Positions 45,456 through 53,951 of a stretch of 64,000 nt of DNA are shown one piece after another. A model generated the notes under the pieces. That model worked only from the letters and a program-made list of their open reading frames with translations. It was not told the DNA's origin and searched no databases. Position numbers and translations under genes: made by a program. Each line of letters begins with the position of its first letter. Position 1 is the first letter of the stretch. The DNA is from Paraburkholderia phenazinium (GTDB taxonomy: Bacteria > Pseudomonadota > Gammaproteobacteria > Burkholderiales > Burkholderiaceae). The stretch spans positions 1,302,001 to 1,366,000 of the forward strand of contig NZ_FSRM01000001.1 in assembly GCF_900141745.1 (NCBI RefSeq), read 5' to 3'.

Positions 45456-46006
45456 GCTTTTCCTGATTCGCTGTACGCCCGGGCAACCAGCAGCCGGCCG
45501 TCGCCGTCGACATCGAGCGAGAAAACAAGATCCGGCACGCCTAGCAGGCCGCCCGCGCGTTGCGGCCATTCGACGAGGCAAACCGCACCGCTGTCGAAGT
45601 ACTCGCGAAAGCCGGCGTCGGCCCATTCAGCCGGATCGGTGAATCGATACAGATCGAAGTGATAGAGCTCAAGTTCCCCATCGGGTCTTTGAACTGCGTA
45701 CGGTTCGACAAGCGTATAGGTGGGACTGCGCACGCGCCCGGTGTGACCGAGGCCGCGCAAAGTAGCCCGCACGAGCGTGGTTTTGCCGGCGCCGAGGTCG
45801 CCGGTCAATTGCACCTGCAGGCCCTGGAATCCGTCGACGCTCGCGTTGCTGTCATGCGCTTTCTGCGCGGCGCCGCGCACGCTCTCGATCGCCTCCGCGA
45901 AGCGCACGCCGAACGCGCTGGTGGCTGCTTCGTCCGCGAGCGCGAAGTGGCGCTCGAGCAGGACTGCAGCGGGTGGTTGGATCGCGAGATCGGCGTTGTC
46001 GGGCAT
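45437..46006 (-). CDS. tsaE: tRNA threonylcarbamoyladenosine biosynthesis ATPase TsaE
   Basis: A 189-residue P-loop ATPase. Walker A is LTGDLGAGKTTLVRATLRGLG; SPTYTLVEPY and LYHFDLYRF are the conserved TsaE motifs, and CLVEWPQR carries the Walker B-like acid. It works with TsaB and TsaD to make t6A37 in tRNA. The C-terminus is longer than the E. coli protein by about 30 residues, as is an N-terminal Ala-rich part. Its stop overlaps the amiC start, as in many proteobacteria, where the two are coupled. It is divergent from queG with only 17 bases between the two start codons. Confidence 0.94.
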   Translation of the reverse strand: MPDNADLAIQPPAAVLLERHFALADEAATSAFGVRFAEAIESVRGAAQKAHDSNASVDGFQGLQVQLTGDLGAGKTTLVRATLRGLGHTGRVRSPTYTLVEPYAVQRPDGELELYHFDLYRFTDPAEWADAGFREYFDSGAVCLVEWPQRAGGLLGVPDLVFSLDVDGDGRLLVARAYSESGKACLERC

Positions 46007-46011
46007 TCTCG

Positions 46012-46017
46012 TAAAAT
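46012..46017 (+). promoter_or_regulatory. -10 element of queG, spaced for a leaderless message
   Basis: TAAAAT lies 6 bases before the queG ATG (46024), so transcription would start about at the A of the start codon. No convincing -35 was found. Confidence 0.4.
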
Positions 46018-46023
46018 GGCGTG

Positions 46024-47298
46024 ATGAACCGAAGTCCGGAGTCCCCCGTTTCCTGCACGCCTGCGTCCGATGACGATGCGCGCGCCACGCGTCAGCTGGA
46101 TGAAGCGGCGCTGGCGGCGCTTGCCCTGCGCATCAAGGCGTGGGGCCGCGAACTAGGTTTCGGGGCGATCGGTATCAGCGACACCGATCTCTCCGCTGCC
46201 GAGGCGGGTCTTGCCGCATGGCTTGAAGAGGGCTGCCACGGCGAGATGGATTATATGGCTAAACATGGGATGAAACGCGCGCGGCCCGCAGAGCTTGTGG
46301 CCCATACGCGACGCGTGATCAGCGCGCGGATGGCTTATTTGCCGGGGGATTCGCTGTCTCGCGGGCGTCCTCATTCGCCTGATCAGTCCGAGGTTGGAAA
46401 GCTCGCCGAAAGCGCGCCCACCGAACTCACTGAAGCGCGTAACTGGCGTGCTGACGAGTTTGCGCGGATAAACGACCCGTCCGCCGCGGTAGTGTCGATC
46501 TACGCGCGGGGCCGTGATTATCACAAGGTTATGCGCAACCGGCTGCAGCGGCTTGCCGACAGGATCGAAGCCGAAATCGGCGCCTACGGTTACCGGGTGT
46601 TTACCGATTCCGCCCCGGTTCTCGAGATCGAGCTCGCGCAGAAAGCGGGTATTGGCTGGCGCGGCAAGCACACGCTGTTGCTGCAGCGCGACGCCGGATC
46701 GCTGTTTTTCCTCGGCGAAATCTACGTGGATGTGCCGCTGCCGACCGATGCGCAGTCGACACCCGAGAGCGCCCCCGAAACGCCGGGTGCGCATTGCGGC
46801 ACTTGTACGCGCTGTATCGACGCGTGCCCAACCGGTGCGATTGTGACGCCTTACAAGGTCGATGCGCGGCTTTGCATCTCCTATCTGACCATCGAACTGA
46901 AAGGCAGTATTCCACGGGAACTGCGGCCGTTGATCGGCAATCGGGTGTACGGCTGTGACGATTGCCAGCTCGTCTGTCCGTGGAACAAGTTTGCCCAGGC
47001 GGCGCCGGTTGCCGATTTCGATGTGCGGCACGGCCTCGATCGTGCGACGCTGGTCGAACTGTTCGCGTGGAGCACCGACGACTTCGATACGCGCATGCAG
47101 GGCAGCGCGATTCGTCGCATCGGCTACGAGGCGTGGCTGCGCAATCTGGCGGTCGGTATGGGTAATGCGTTGCGCGCCGATCCGGCGAGCCTGGCAGTCG
47201 ACGCGCGGGCGGCGATCGTGGATGCCTTGCGTCAGCGTATGGATGATCCTTCGGCGCTGGTGCGCGAGCATGTCGAATGGGCGCTTGAAGCCGCCTGA
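46024..47298 (+). CDS. queG: Epoxyqueuosine reductase
   Basis: A 424-residue cobalamin/iron-sulfur enzyme. A GTG one codon earlier (46021) is an alternative start. Two [4Fe-4S] cluster sites are seen: CGTCTRCIDACPTGA and CDDCQLVCPWN. The N-terminal segment GFGAIGISDTDLSAAE and LEEGCHGEMDYMAKHG, and the HTLLLQRDAGSLFFLGEI region, are typical of QueG. It performs the last step of queuosine synthesis in tRNA. It is divergent from tsaE. Compared with relatives, there is an insertion of about 30 residues near residue 115-150 (PHSPDQSEVGKLAESAP). Confidence 0.95.
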   Translation: MNRSPESPVSCTPASDDDARATRQLDEAALAALALRIKAWGRELGFGAIGISDTDLSAAEAGLAAWLEEGCHGEMDYMAKHGMKRARPAELVAHTRRVISARMAYLPGDSLSRGRPHSPDQSEVGKLAESAPTELTEARNWRADEFARINDPSAAVVSIYARGRDYHKVMRNRLQRLADRIEAEIGAYGYRVFTDSAPVLEIELAQKAGIGWRGKHTLLLQRDAGSLFFLGEIYVDVPLPTDAQSTPESAPETPGAHCGTCTRCIDACPTGAIVTPYKVDARLCISYLTIELKGSIPRELRPLIGNRVYGCDDCQLVCPWNKFAQAAPVADFDVRHGLDRATLVELFAWSTDDFDTRMQGSAIRRIGYEAWLRNLAVGMGNALRADPASLAVDARAAIVDALRQRMDDPSALVREHVEWALEAA

Positions 47299-47380
47299 GC
47301 TGGCGGCGTACAGTAACGGAAATCCGGCGCGGCAGCGGGCCGCGTCCAGAGTGGTTCAGGAAATTTCAGGCCAATACATC

Positions 47381-47857
47381 ATGTTCAACGCAGTGATCGA
47401 CGCGCCGTTCGGCAAAGTCGGCATTCGTCTCGACGCCGAAGCCGACTCGGTGCGCGAGATCGTCTATTTGCCGGATCCGGTGCAGAACGTCGCGCCTGAT
47501 ACACCGCTCGCCGAAGAAGTTGTGCGGCAGATCGAGCGCTATCTGGAGAACCCTGCGGCGGCCTTTGACCTGCCGCTGGCTGCAATCGGCACCGACTTTC
47601 AGCGACGCGTGTGGGCGGGGATCAACGCGATTCCGCCGGGCGTGGTGCTGACCTATGGGCAACTTGCCAAAGAGCTGGGCAGCGTGCCGCGCGCGGTCGG
47701 TCAGGCATGCGGCTCGAACTATTTTCCACTGGTGATTCCGTGTCACCGCGTGGTGGCGTCGAGCGGCATCGGCGGCTTTGCGCATCACGCGGACGATGAC
47801 TTTTTTCGCAAGGTCAAGCGCTGGCTGCTGGCGCATGAAGGTGTGTCCTACGCATGA
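47381..47857 (+). CDS. ogt: Methylated-DNA-protein-cysteine methyltransferase
   Basis: A 158-residue Ogt/Ada-C type protein from ATG 47381; an upstream in-frame ORF overlaps queG and is rejected. The acceptor Cys121 lies in IPCHRVV. The DNA-binding helix region is TYGQLAKELGSVPRAVGQACG. It removes alkyl groups from O6-alkylguanine and is consumed by the reaction. It lies about 80 bases after queG and its stop overlaps the xerD start by four bases (ATGA). Confidence 0.93.
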   Translation: MFNAVIDAPFGKVGIRLDAEADSVREIVYLPDPVQNVAPDTPLAEEVVRQIERYLENPAAAFDLPLAAIGTDFQRRVWAGINAIPPGVVLTYGQLAKELGSVPRAVGQACGSNYFPLVIPCHRVVASSGIGGFAHHADDDFFRKVKRWLLAHEGVSYA

Positions 47858-48798
47858 GTGAACCGATTATTGCCGACGCTCCCGACACGCCCGCTCCGTC
47901 ACCGTTGTTCGTGACGAGCAATGCCTCGATTGACGCCTTCTGCGACGCGCTATGGCTCGAACATGGCCTGTCGCGCAACACGCTCGACGCCTACCGGCGC
48001 GATCTGCGCCTCTTCTGCGAATGGCTTGCGCAGAGCCGCAATGCTTCGCTCGATACGGCCAGCGAAGCGGACCTCACCGCCTATAGCGTCGTGCGGCAGA
48101 AGGACAAGTCCACTTCGTCGAACCGGCGACTGTCGGTGTTCCGGCGCTACTACGCATGGGCTGTGCGCGAGCATCGCGCCAAGGTCGACCCGACGCTGCG
48201 CATCCGCTCGGCCAAACAGCCGGCGCGTTTTCCCGCGACGCTGAGCGAAGCTCAGGTCGAAGCGCTGCTCGGCGCGCCGGATATCGCCACGCCGCTCGGC
48301 CTGCGCGATCGCACGATGCTCGAACTGATGTACGCAAGCGGCCTGCGCGTCACCGAACTCGTTACCCTGAAAACAGTAGAAGTGGGGCTCAACGAAGGCG
48401 TCGTGCGGGTGATGGGTAAGGGTTCGAAAGAACGCCTCATTCCGTTCGGCGAGGAGGCGCATGCATGGATCGAGCGCTATCTGCGCGAGGCGCGGCCGGC
48501 GTTGCTGGGTGCGCGTGCGACGGATGCGCTGTTCGTGACCAGCCGGGCCGAAGGCATGACCCGCCAGCAGTTCTGGAACATCATCAAGCGTCATGCGGCG
48601 GCAGCCGAGGTGCATGCACCGCTCTCGCCGCACACCTTGCGGCACGCGTTCGCGACGCATTTGTTAAATCACGGCGCCGATCTGCGTGTCGTGCAACTGC
48701 TGCTTGGACATACCGATATCTCGACCACGCAGATTTACACGCATGTGGCGCGTGAGCGCCTGAAGTCGCTGCATGCGGCGCATCATCCACGGGGATGA
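47854..48798 (+). CDS. xerD: Tyrosine recombinase XerD
   Basis: A 314-residue site-specific recombinase. The N-terminal SAM-like core-binding domain contains HGLSRNTLDAYRRDLRLF. The catalytic residues are visible: Arg in YASGLRVTEL, Lys in VMGKGSKERLIP, HTLRHAFATHLL for His/Arg, LLGHTDISTTQIYTH for the second His and Tyr. It resolves chromosome dimers with XerC at dif. Length and the HGADLRVVQLLLGH segment favour XerD over XerC. It is coupled to ogt by a four-base overlap. Confidence 0.95.
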   Translation: MSEPIIADAPDTPAPSPLFVTSNASIDAFCDALWLEHGLSRNTLDAYRRDLRLFCEWLAQSRNASLDTASEADLTAYSVVRQKDKSTSSNRRLSVFRRYYAWAVREHRAKVDPTLRIRSAKQPARFPATLSEAQVEALLGAPDIATPLGLRDRTMLELMYASGLRVTELVTLKTVEVGLNEGVVRVMGKGSKERLIPFGEEAHAWIERYLREARPALLGARATDALFVTSRAEGMTRQQFWNIIKRHAAAAEVHAPLSPHTLRHAFATHLLNHGADLRVVQLLLGHTDISTTQIYTHVARERLKSLHAAHHPRG

Positions 48799-48839
48799 GG
48801 GTGGATGAGCCCGTGTGCCTTGCGCGTGCGCGCTGGCGC

Positions 48840-50402
48840 TTAAACCAGATCGCGCAGGCGGTGCTTCAGGATCTTGCCGGTTGACGCGGCCGGCAGCGCA
48901 GCGAGCGGACGTACCTCGGCGGGACGTTTGTACGGGGCGAGCCGCTCGCCGCACCATGCGATCAACTCTTCCGGCGTTACCTTCGCGCCGGCCTTCAGTT
49001 CGACAAAGGCGACCACTTCTTCGTTGCCTTCTACCGCGCGTCCTACCACCGCCGATTGCATGACCTCCGGGTGCGCGTTCAGCACGTGCTCAACTTCAGC
49101 CGGATATACGTTGAAGCCCGAACGGATAATCAACTCCTTGCTGCGTCCCACGATATGCAGCGCACCGTCGACATCCTGGCGCGCGAGATCGCCAGTCTTG
49201 AGCCAACCCTCCGTGGTGATTGTGGCGGCGGTCTGTTCGGGATTGCGGTAATAGCCAAGCATGATGTTTGGCCCGCGCACCCACAATTCGCCGACCTCTC
49301 CTTGCGCGAGCTCCTCGCCATCGAGCGAGACGAAGCGCACCTCGATGCCGGGAATTGCGGGTCCTACCGAGCAATCGCTGCGCGGTGCGTCGAGCGTGGT
49401 CTGCGCGACGGTGGGGCTGCTCTCCGTCATGCCATAACCGTTGTGCAACGTGATGCCATACACGCTTTCAACGTGTGCCTTGAGCGACGCGTCGAGCGGT
49501 GAGCCGCCCGAATAAGCGAAGCGCAGACGCGGCGCGGACCACGCATGGCCGTGCCTCTGCAGATGTTCCAGCAGCTTGGCGTGCATCGCGGGGACACCCT
49601 GGAAGATCGACACACGTTCTTCGGCGAGTGCCCGGCGCACCGCTTCGGGCGCGAAACGCGGCACAAGCCGCAGGGTGGCGCCGGCATACAGGCTGCCGAG
49701 GCATACCGAAGCGAAACCGTAGACATGCGAGATCGGCAGGACGGCGTACACCACATCGTCGGGGCCGACGCGGCGCAGGCCGCTCGACATGGCCGCGATA
49801 AACAGCAGATTGCGGTGCGACAGCATCACGCCTTTGGGCGCGCCGGTGGTGCCTGTGGTGTAGATCAAGGCGGCGCATTGGCGTTCGCTGGCGCGTTCCA
49901 CCGGCTCTGCCGTGACGGCGTTGTCGAGCGCAAAGGCCCATGCGCCGATAGCGGGCGCGAGCGCGGGCGCCGTCGCGGCGCCGTAACGTTGCGCATGCTG
50001 TGACGCGTCGGGCGAGCTTTCGACAGCGTAGGCCACGAGCCGCGGCTGGGCGTGCGCGCGGATTGCGTCGAGTTCGGCGGCGGACAGGCGCGCATTCGAC
50101 ACGAGCGCCCACGCGTCGAGCTGGGCGGTAGCGAACAGCAGCACCACCTGCGCGATGCTGTTTTCCGCGACGATCATTACCCGGTCGCCGCCGCGTACGC
50201 CCCATTCGCGCAGCAGCGCCGCGGTTGCGTTCACGGCTTCCAGCAGTTGCATGTTCGTCAGACTTCGCGCGTCTTCGACCAGCGCGACATGCTGCGGATC
50301 GCGCGCGGCAGCCAGCGCCGGAATTTGCGCAATGCGCTGCGGCAAGGCGGCGAGCAAGTCGGGCACGTGGATGGTGCTACGTGCAGATGAGTCGAAGATC
50401 AA
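48840..50402 (-). CDS. AMP-dependent acyl-CoA ligase (FadD-like)
   Basis: A 520-residue class I adenylate-forming enzyme. The start is taken at TTG 50402, because AAGGAG is five to ten bases upstream and the sequence then begins MIFDSSARSTIHV; no ATG is so well placed. The AMP-binding motif is YTTGTTGAPKGVMLSHRN; A5 is GYGMTESSP; A7 is LKTGDLARQD; the catalytic Lys is in PASTGKILK. It activates a carboxylic acid (fatty or aromatic) to the CoA thioester. No pathway genes are near, so the substrate is unknown. It is divergent from ybaK; an 18-bp palindrome lies between. Confidence 0.88.
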   Translation of the reverse strand: MIFDSSARSTIHVPDLLAALPQRIAQIPALAAARDPQHVALVEDARSLTNMQLLEAVNATAALLREWGVRGGDRVMIVAENSIAQVVLLFATAQLDAWALVSNARLSAAELDAIRAHAQPRLVAYAVESSPDASQHAQRYGAATAPALAPAIGAWAFALDNAVTAEPVERASERQCAALIYTTGTTGAPKGVMLSHRNLLFIAAMSSGLRRVGPDDVVYAVLPISHVYGFASVCLGSLYAGATLRLVPRFAPEAVRRALAEERVSIFQGVPAMHAKLLEHLQRHGHAWSAPRLRFAYSGGSPLDASLKAHVESVYGITLHNGYGMTESSPTVAQTTLDAPRSDCSVGPAIPGIEVRFVSLDGEELAQGEVGELWVRGPNIMLGYYRNPEQTAATITTEGWLKTGDLARQDVDGALHIVGRSKELIIRSGFNVYPAEVEHVLNAHPEVMQSAVVGRAVEGNEEVVAFVELKAGAKVTPEELIAWCGERLAPYKRPAEVRPLAALPAASTGKILKHRLRDLV

Positions 50403-50489
50403 CGCGGTCTCCTTGAAACGATAGGGCCCCGACAGGCGTTGCGCCGGGTGATTTCCGAACGATCGTGCCACAGTCGCCAACGACGCACA

Positions 50490-50507
50490 ATTGGCCGTTC
50501 GGCCAAT
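50490..50507. promoter_or_regulatory. 18-bp palindrome between acyl-CoA ligase and ybaK
   Basis: ATTGGCCG, TT, CGGCCAAT is a perfect inverted repeat centred in the 139-base divergent gap. This is a candidate operator for a dimeric regulator. TACAAT at 50530-50535 is a -10 candidate for ybaK, six bases before its ATG. Confidence 0.6.
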
Positions 50508-50541
50508 GGCGGTCGCGCAAGGCCGCCATTACAATGCGCCG

Positions 50542-51033
50542 ATGAGCAAATCCAGACACGTCTCCGAAACGCCCGCGACGCAGTTTCTGCGCCGTCACGA
50601 CGTCGAATTCGGAGAGCACCCTTACGATTATGTCGAGCACGGCGGCACCGCGGAATCGGCGCGCCAGCTAGGCGTTGACGAACATCAGGTCGTGAAGACG
50701 CTGGTAATGGAAGACGAGCACGCCAAGCCTTTGATCGTGCTGATGCACGGCGACCGTACCGTCTCCACCAAAAACCTCGCACGGCAGATCGGTGCGAAGC
50801 GCGTGGAACCGTGCAAGCCGGAAGTGGCGAACCGGCATTCCGGCTACCTGATCGGTGGTACGTCGCCGTTCGGTACGCGCAAGGCGATGCCCGTCTATGT
50901 GGAGTCGAGTATTCTCGAACTCGAGAAGATCTGGCTGAACGGCGGCCGGCGCGGGTTTCTGGTGAGTATCGCACCCTCTGTGCTCACGCAGTTGCTGAAG
51001 GCGAAGCCGGTGCAATGCGCGAGCGTGGATTGA
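50542..51033 (+). CDS. ybaK: Cys-tRNA(Pro)/Cys-tRNA(Cys) deacylase YbaK
   Basis: A 163-residue protein from ATG 50542; an upstream in-frame extension of 17 codons has no ribosome site. The YbaK/ProX pattern is clear: VVKTLVMEDEHAKPLIVLMHGDRTVSTKNLARQIG, with the catalytic Lys in the first part, and the GYLIGGTSPFGTRKAMPVYVE loop. It hydrolyses mischarged Cys-tRNA(Pro) released from prolyl-tRNA synthetase. The -10 box at 50530-50535 would place transcription start at the ATG. Confidence 0.94.
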   Translation: MSKSRHVSETPATQFLRRHDVEFGEHPYDYVEHGGTAESARQLGVDEHQVVKTLVMEDEHAKPLIVLMHGDRTVSTKNLARQIGAKRVEPCKPEVANRHSGYLIGGTSPFGTRKAMPVYVESSILELEKIWLNGGRRGFLVSIAPSVLTQLLKAKPVQCASVD

Positions 51034-51244
51034 AGGCTGCCAAAGCTGTCGCTGCCTGGCTGGCATCGGCTGATGCCCCGAAGCAGGCTCGGGTTGCGCC
51101 GACGGTTTCGGGAATACCCTCTGCAAAAGTGGCTGGCCGCGATGGCCCGGTTCGGTAGAATGTTCGCCGTTTCGTTCGTGCCGCGGGATGCGTGTTCTAC
51201 CGGTCGCCCCTGTTGCGCTTTCCGATAACTATAAGAGTCCCCAG

Positions 51245-51880
51245 ATGCAAAACCTGATCGTCGCTGTCGTTGCTTATCTGATCGGTTCGGTGTCGTTTGC
51301 CGTGATCGTGAGTTCCGTGATGGGACTGGCCGACCCGCGCTCGTACGGCTCGAAGAATCCCGGCGCCACCAACGTTCTGAGAAGCGGCAACAAGACGGCC
51401 GCGATCCTGACGCTGATTGGCGATGCGTTCAAGGGCTGGCTCGCCGTCTGGCTCGTCAGCCACTTCGGCGCGCGCTACGGACTCGACGATACGGCGATCG
51501 CGCTTGCCGCGATCGCCGTTTTCCTCGGCCACCTGTATCCGGTATTTTTTCGCTTCAAGGGCGGCAAGGGCGTCGCGACAGCCGCGGGCGTTCTGCTGGC
51601 TATCAACCCCGTGCTAGGCATCGCCACGCTACTGACCTGGCTGATCGTCGCCTTCTTTACGCGCTATTCGTCACTAGCGGCGCTCGCGGCCGCGGTGTTC
51701 GCGCCGCTTTTCGACGGCTTCCTGTTCGGCGCGAACATCATTGCGCTGTCCATCGTCGTGATGAGCTCGCTGCTCATCTGGCGTCATCGCGGCAATATCG
51801 CGAAGCTGATGGCGGGGCAGGAAAGCCGCATCGGCGACAAGAAGAAGGCCGAGGCCCAGGCGGCGCCGAAGCGGCACTGA
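51245..51880 (+). CDS. plsY: Glycerol-3-phosphate acyltransferase PlsY
   Basis: A 211-residue inner-membrane enzyme from ATG 51245. Five or more helices are visible. The three acyltransferase motifs are [15 protein letters not shown] (motif 1), [14 protein letters not shown] (motif 2) and the C-terminal RHRGNIAKL (motif 3). It transfers acyl groups from acyl-phosphate to glycerol 3-phosphate, the first step of phospholipid synthesis. A -10 box, TAGAAT (51156-51161), suggests an untranslated leader of about 75 bases. The C-terminal tail is Lys/Ala-rich. Confidence 0.95.
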   Translation: MQNLIVAVVAYLIGSVSFAVIVSSVMGLADPRSYGSKNPGATNVLRSGNKTAAILTLIGDAFKGWLAVWLVSHFGARYGLDDTAIALAAIAVFLGHLYPVFFRFKGGKGVATAAGVLLAINPVLGIATLLTWLIVAFFTRYSSLAALAAAVFAPLFDGFLFGANIIALSIVVMSSLLIWRHRGNIAKLMAGQESRIGDKKKAEAQAAPKRH

Positions 51881-51990
51881 TCGGATGCGACACTGAAGCA
51901 GTGGCGCCGCGGCGCCCACGGCGGTCTCGCAGGCGTTGCGTGACGGAAAAACCAGGCACGACATCAGGCCGGACACGCAACCTGCGTGCG

Positions 51991-52010
51991 CAGGCATGAG
52001 CAGGCATGAG
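51991..52010. repeat. 10-bp tandem duplication (CAGGCATGAG x2)
   Basis: Two exact copies are followed by a partial third (CAGCATGA) in the gap between the convergent plsY and yajQ genes. No clear intrinsic terminator was found in this 180-base gap. Confidence 0.7.
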
Positions 52011-52060
52011 CAGCATGATCGCCACCGGCGTCACCGCCACTTCCGCGCAATCTGAACGCC

Positions 52061-52546
52061 TTAATCGCGGAAGTTGTTGAAGTCGAGCGGCGTGTCCGTG
52101 ACATCCTTGCGCAGCAGCGCAATCACACTCTGCAGGTCGTCGCGCTTGGTGCCGTTCACGCGCACCGCATCGCCCTGAATGCTTGCCTGGACCTTGATCT
52201 TGCTGTCTTTCACGAGCCTGACGATCTTCTTCGCCAGATCGCCCGACACGCCTTTCTTGACGGTGACGACCTGCTTGACCTTGTCGCCACCGATTTTCTC
52301 GATCTTGCCGTACTCGAGGAAGCGCACGTCGACGTTGCGCTTGGCCATTTTCGACACCATCACGTCCTTGACCTGACCCAGCTTGAAGTCGTCGTCGGCG
52401 TAGAGCGTCAACTCGTGCTCCTTGTGTTCGACGCGCGCGTCCGACCCCTTGAAGTCGAAGCGGGTGGAAATTTCCTTGTTGGACTGCTCGATCGCGTTCT
52501 TGACTTCGATCATGTTGGCTTCGCACACGACGTCAAACGATGGCAT
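52061..52546 (-). CDS. yajQ: YajQ-family cyclic-di-GMP-binding protein
   Basis: A 161-residue protein starting at 52546 ([21 protein letters not shown]), the usual start. Two ferredoxin-like repeats are expected; the segments [16 protein letters not shown] and [17 protein letters not shown] match YajQ. Some members bind cyclic di-GMP and affect virulence genes. The predicted protein is cytosolic and about the usual length (about 160). It is divergent from murB, with a TATAAT box at 52609-52614 in the gap. Confidence 0.95.
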   Translation of the reverse strand: MPSFDVVCEANMIEVKNAIEQSNKEISTRFDFKGSDARVEHKEHELTLYADDDFKLGQVKDVMVSKMAKRNVDVRFLEYGKIEKIGGDKVKQVVTVKKGVSGDLAKKIVRLVKDSKIKVQASIQGDAVRVNGTKRDDLQSVIALLRKDVTDTPLDFNNFRD

Positions 52547-52709
52547 TGCTCTCTCCAATAGTGCTGCGATACACGGCGCCGCCGGACGGCTGCGCACGAT
52601 GCACTCGCTATAATCACGAACCGGACGTCATTTTACCGACGCCTTTCTCTTTTGCCCAAGGCCGCTGCGCAATACCGCCTGGCTTGCGGCACACGGCCCT
52701 CACATTCCG

Positions 52710-53759
52710 ATGTCCCTGATGTCCCAGTCCGACTCCACTGTTTTCCTCGCCGGGTACCCGCTCAAGGCCCACAACACCTTTGGCTTCGATGTCCGCGCGC
52801 GGTTCGCGTGCCGCATCGAACGCGAGGACCAATTGCTTGCGGCGGTGCGTGACCCGCGTGCAGCCGGCCTGCCTCGGCTGGTGCTGGGCGGCGGCAGCAA
52901 CGTCGTGCTGACCGGCGACTTCGAGGGCCTCGTGCTGCTGGTGGCATTACGCGGTCGCCGTCTCGTGCGTGAGGACGACGAAGCGTGGTACGTCGAAGCG
53001 GCTGCTGGCGAAAACTGGCACGACTTCGTGTCCTGGACCCTTGCACAGGAGAAGCCTGGCCTCGAAAACCTCGCGCTGATTCCGGGGACGGTGGGGGCCG
53101 CGCCGATCCAGAACATCGGCGCCTATGGACTCGAAATGTGCGAGCGCTTCGAATCGCTGCGCGCCGTGGAACTGGCGACCGGCGAAGCGCGCGAGTTCGA
53201 CGCAGCCGCTTGCCGGTTCGGCTATCGCGACAGTTTCTTCAAGCGAGAAGGGCGTGATCGCTTTGTGATCACGTCGGTTACGTTTCGCCTGCCGAAAGCG
53301 TGGGTGCCACGCGCGAGCTATGCGGACATCGCCCGCGAACTGGCCGCCGAGGGTCATGGTGACACATCGCCGAGCGCGCAGGCGATTTTCGACGCCGTCG
53401 TGGCCGTGCGCCGCGCGAAATTGCCCGACCCGTCGCAACTCGGCAATGCCGGCAGCTTCTTCAAGAATCCTGTGATCGACGCAGTGCAGTTCGAGGCGTT
53501 GCAGCGCCGCGAGCCGGAGGTGGTTTCGTACCGGCAGGCGGATGGTGCGGTGAAGCTTGCGGCGGGGTGGCTGATCGATCAGTGCGGCTGGAAAGGGCGC
53601 GCGATGGGCGCGGCCGCTGTGCACGAACGTCAGGCACTCGTGCTGGTGAATCGGGGTGGGGCAAGCGGCGCAGAGGTGCTTGCGCTGGCGCAGGCGATTC
53701 AACGGGATGTGCGTGAACGGTTTGGAGTGGAGCTGGAGGCCGAGCCGGTTTGTCTATAG
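52710..53759 (+). CDS. murB: UDP-N-acetylenolpyruvoylglucosamine reductase
   Basis: A 349-residue FAD enzyme of type I MurB. FAD-binding segments are [18 protein letters not shown] and [19 protein letters not shown], and the active site includes [19 protein letters not shown] (catalytic Ser) and [11 protein letters not shown]. The last contains the catalytic Glu region at the end (EAEPVCL). It makes UDP-MurNAc. An alternative ATG three codons later exists. It converges on argF; a bidirectional terminator lies between. Confidence 0.95.
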   Translation: MSLMSQSDSTVFLAGYPLKAHNTFGFDVRARFACRIEREDQLLAAVRDPRAAGLPRLVLGGGSNVVLTGDFEGLVLLVALRGRRLVREDDEAWYVEAAAGENWHDFVSWTLAQEKPGLENLALIPGTVGAAPIQNIGAYGLEMCERFESLRAVELATGEAREFDAAACRFGYRDSFFKREGRDRFVITSVTFRLPKAWVPRASYADIARELAAEGHGDTSPSAQAIFDAVVAVRRAKLPDPSQLGNAGSFFKNPVIDAVQFEALQRREPEVVSYRQADGAVKLAAGWLIDQCGWKGRAMGAAAVHERQALVLVNRGGASGAEVLALAQAIQRDVRERFGVELEAEPVCL

Positions 53760-53801
53760 GACGCGGTGCAGCGGGGTTTTGAGTTCTGCACGCGCAATAA
53801 A

Positions 53802-53833
53802 AAAAGGTACCGTGAGTGAGCCGGGCACCTTTT
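53802..53833. terminator. Bidirectional intrinsic terminator
   Basis: AAAAGGT (53802-53808) and ACCTTTT (53827-53833) pair at the base of an imperfect stem with an inner CC/GG pair. A-rich and T-rich flanks make it usable from both sides, between murB and argF. Confidence 0.75.
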
Positions 53834-53951
53834 GCTGGCTGCTAGCGCAGGATTTGGTCCGTTCAGCCGCGCCGCAGACACGCACAAGCACGGCGCGTAC
53901 GTGGACGCCCGCCTCGTATTCGGGCCCGGTCGCGCTTCGCGCAGAAGCCGC

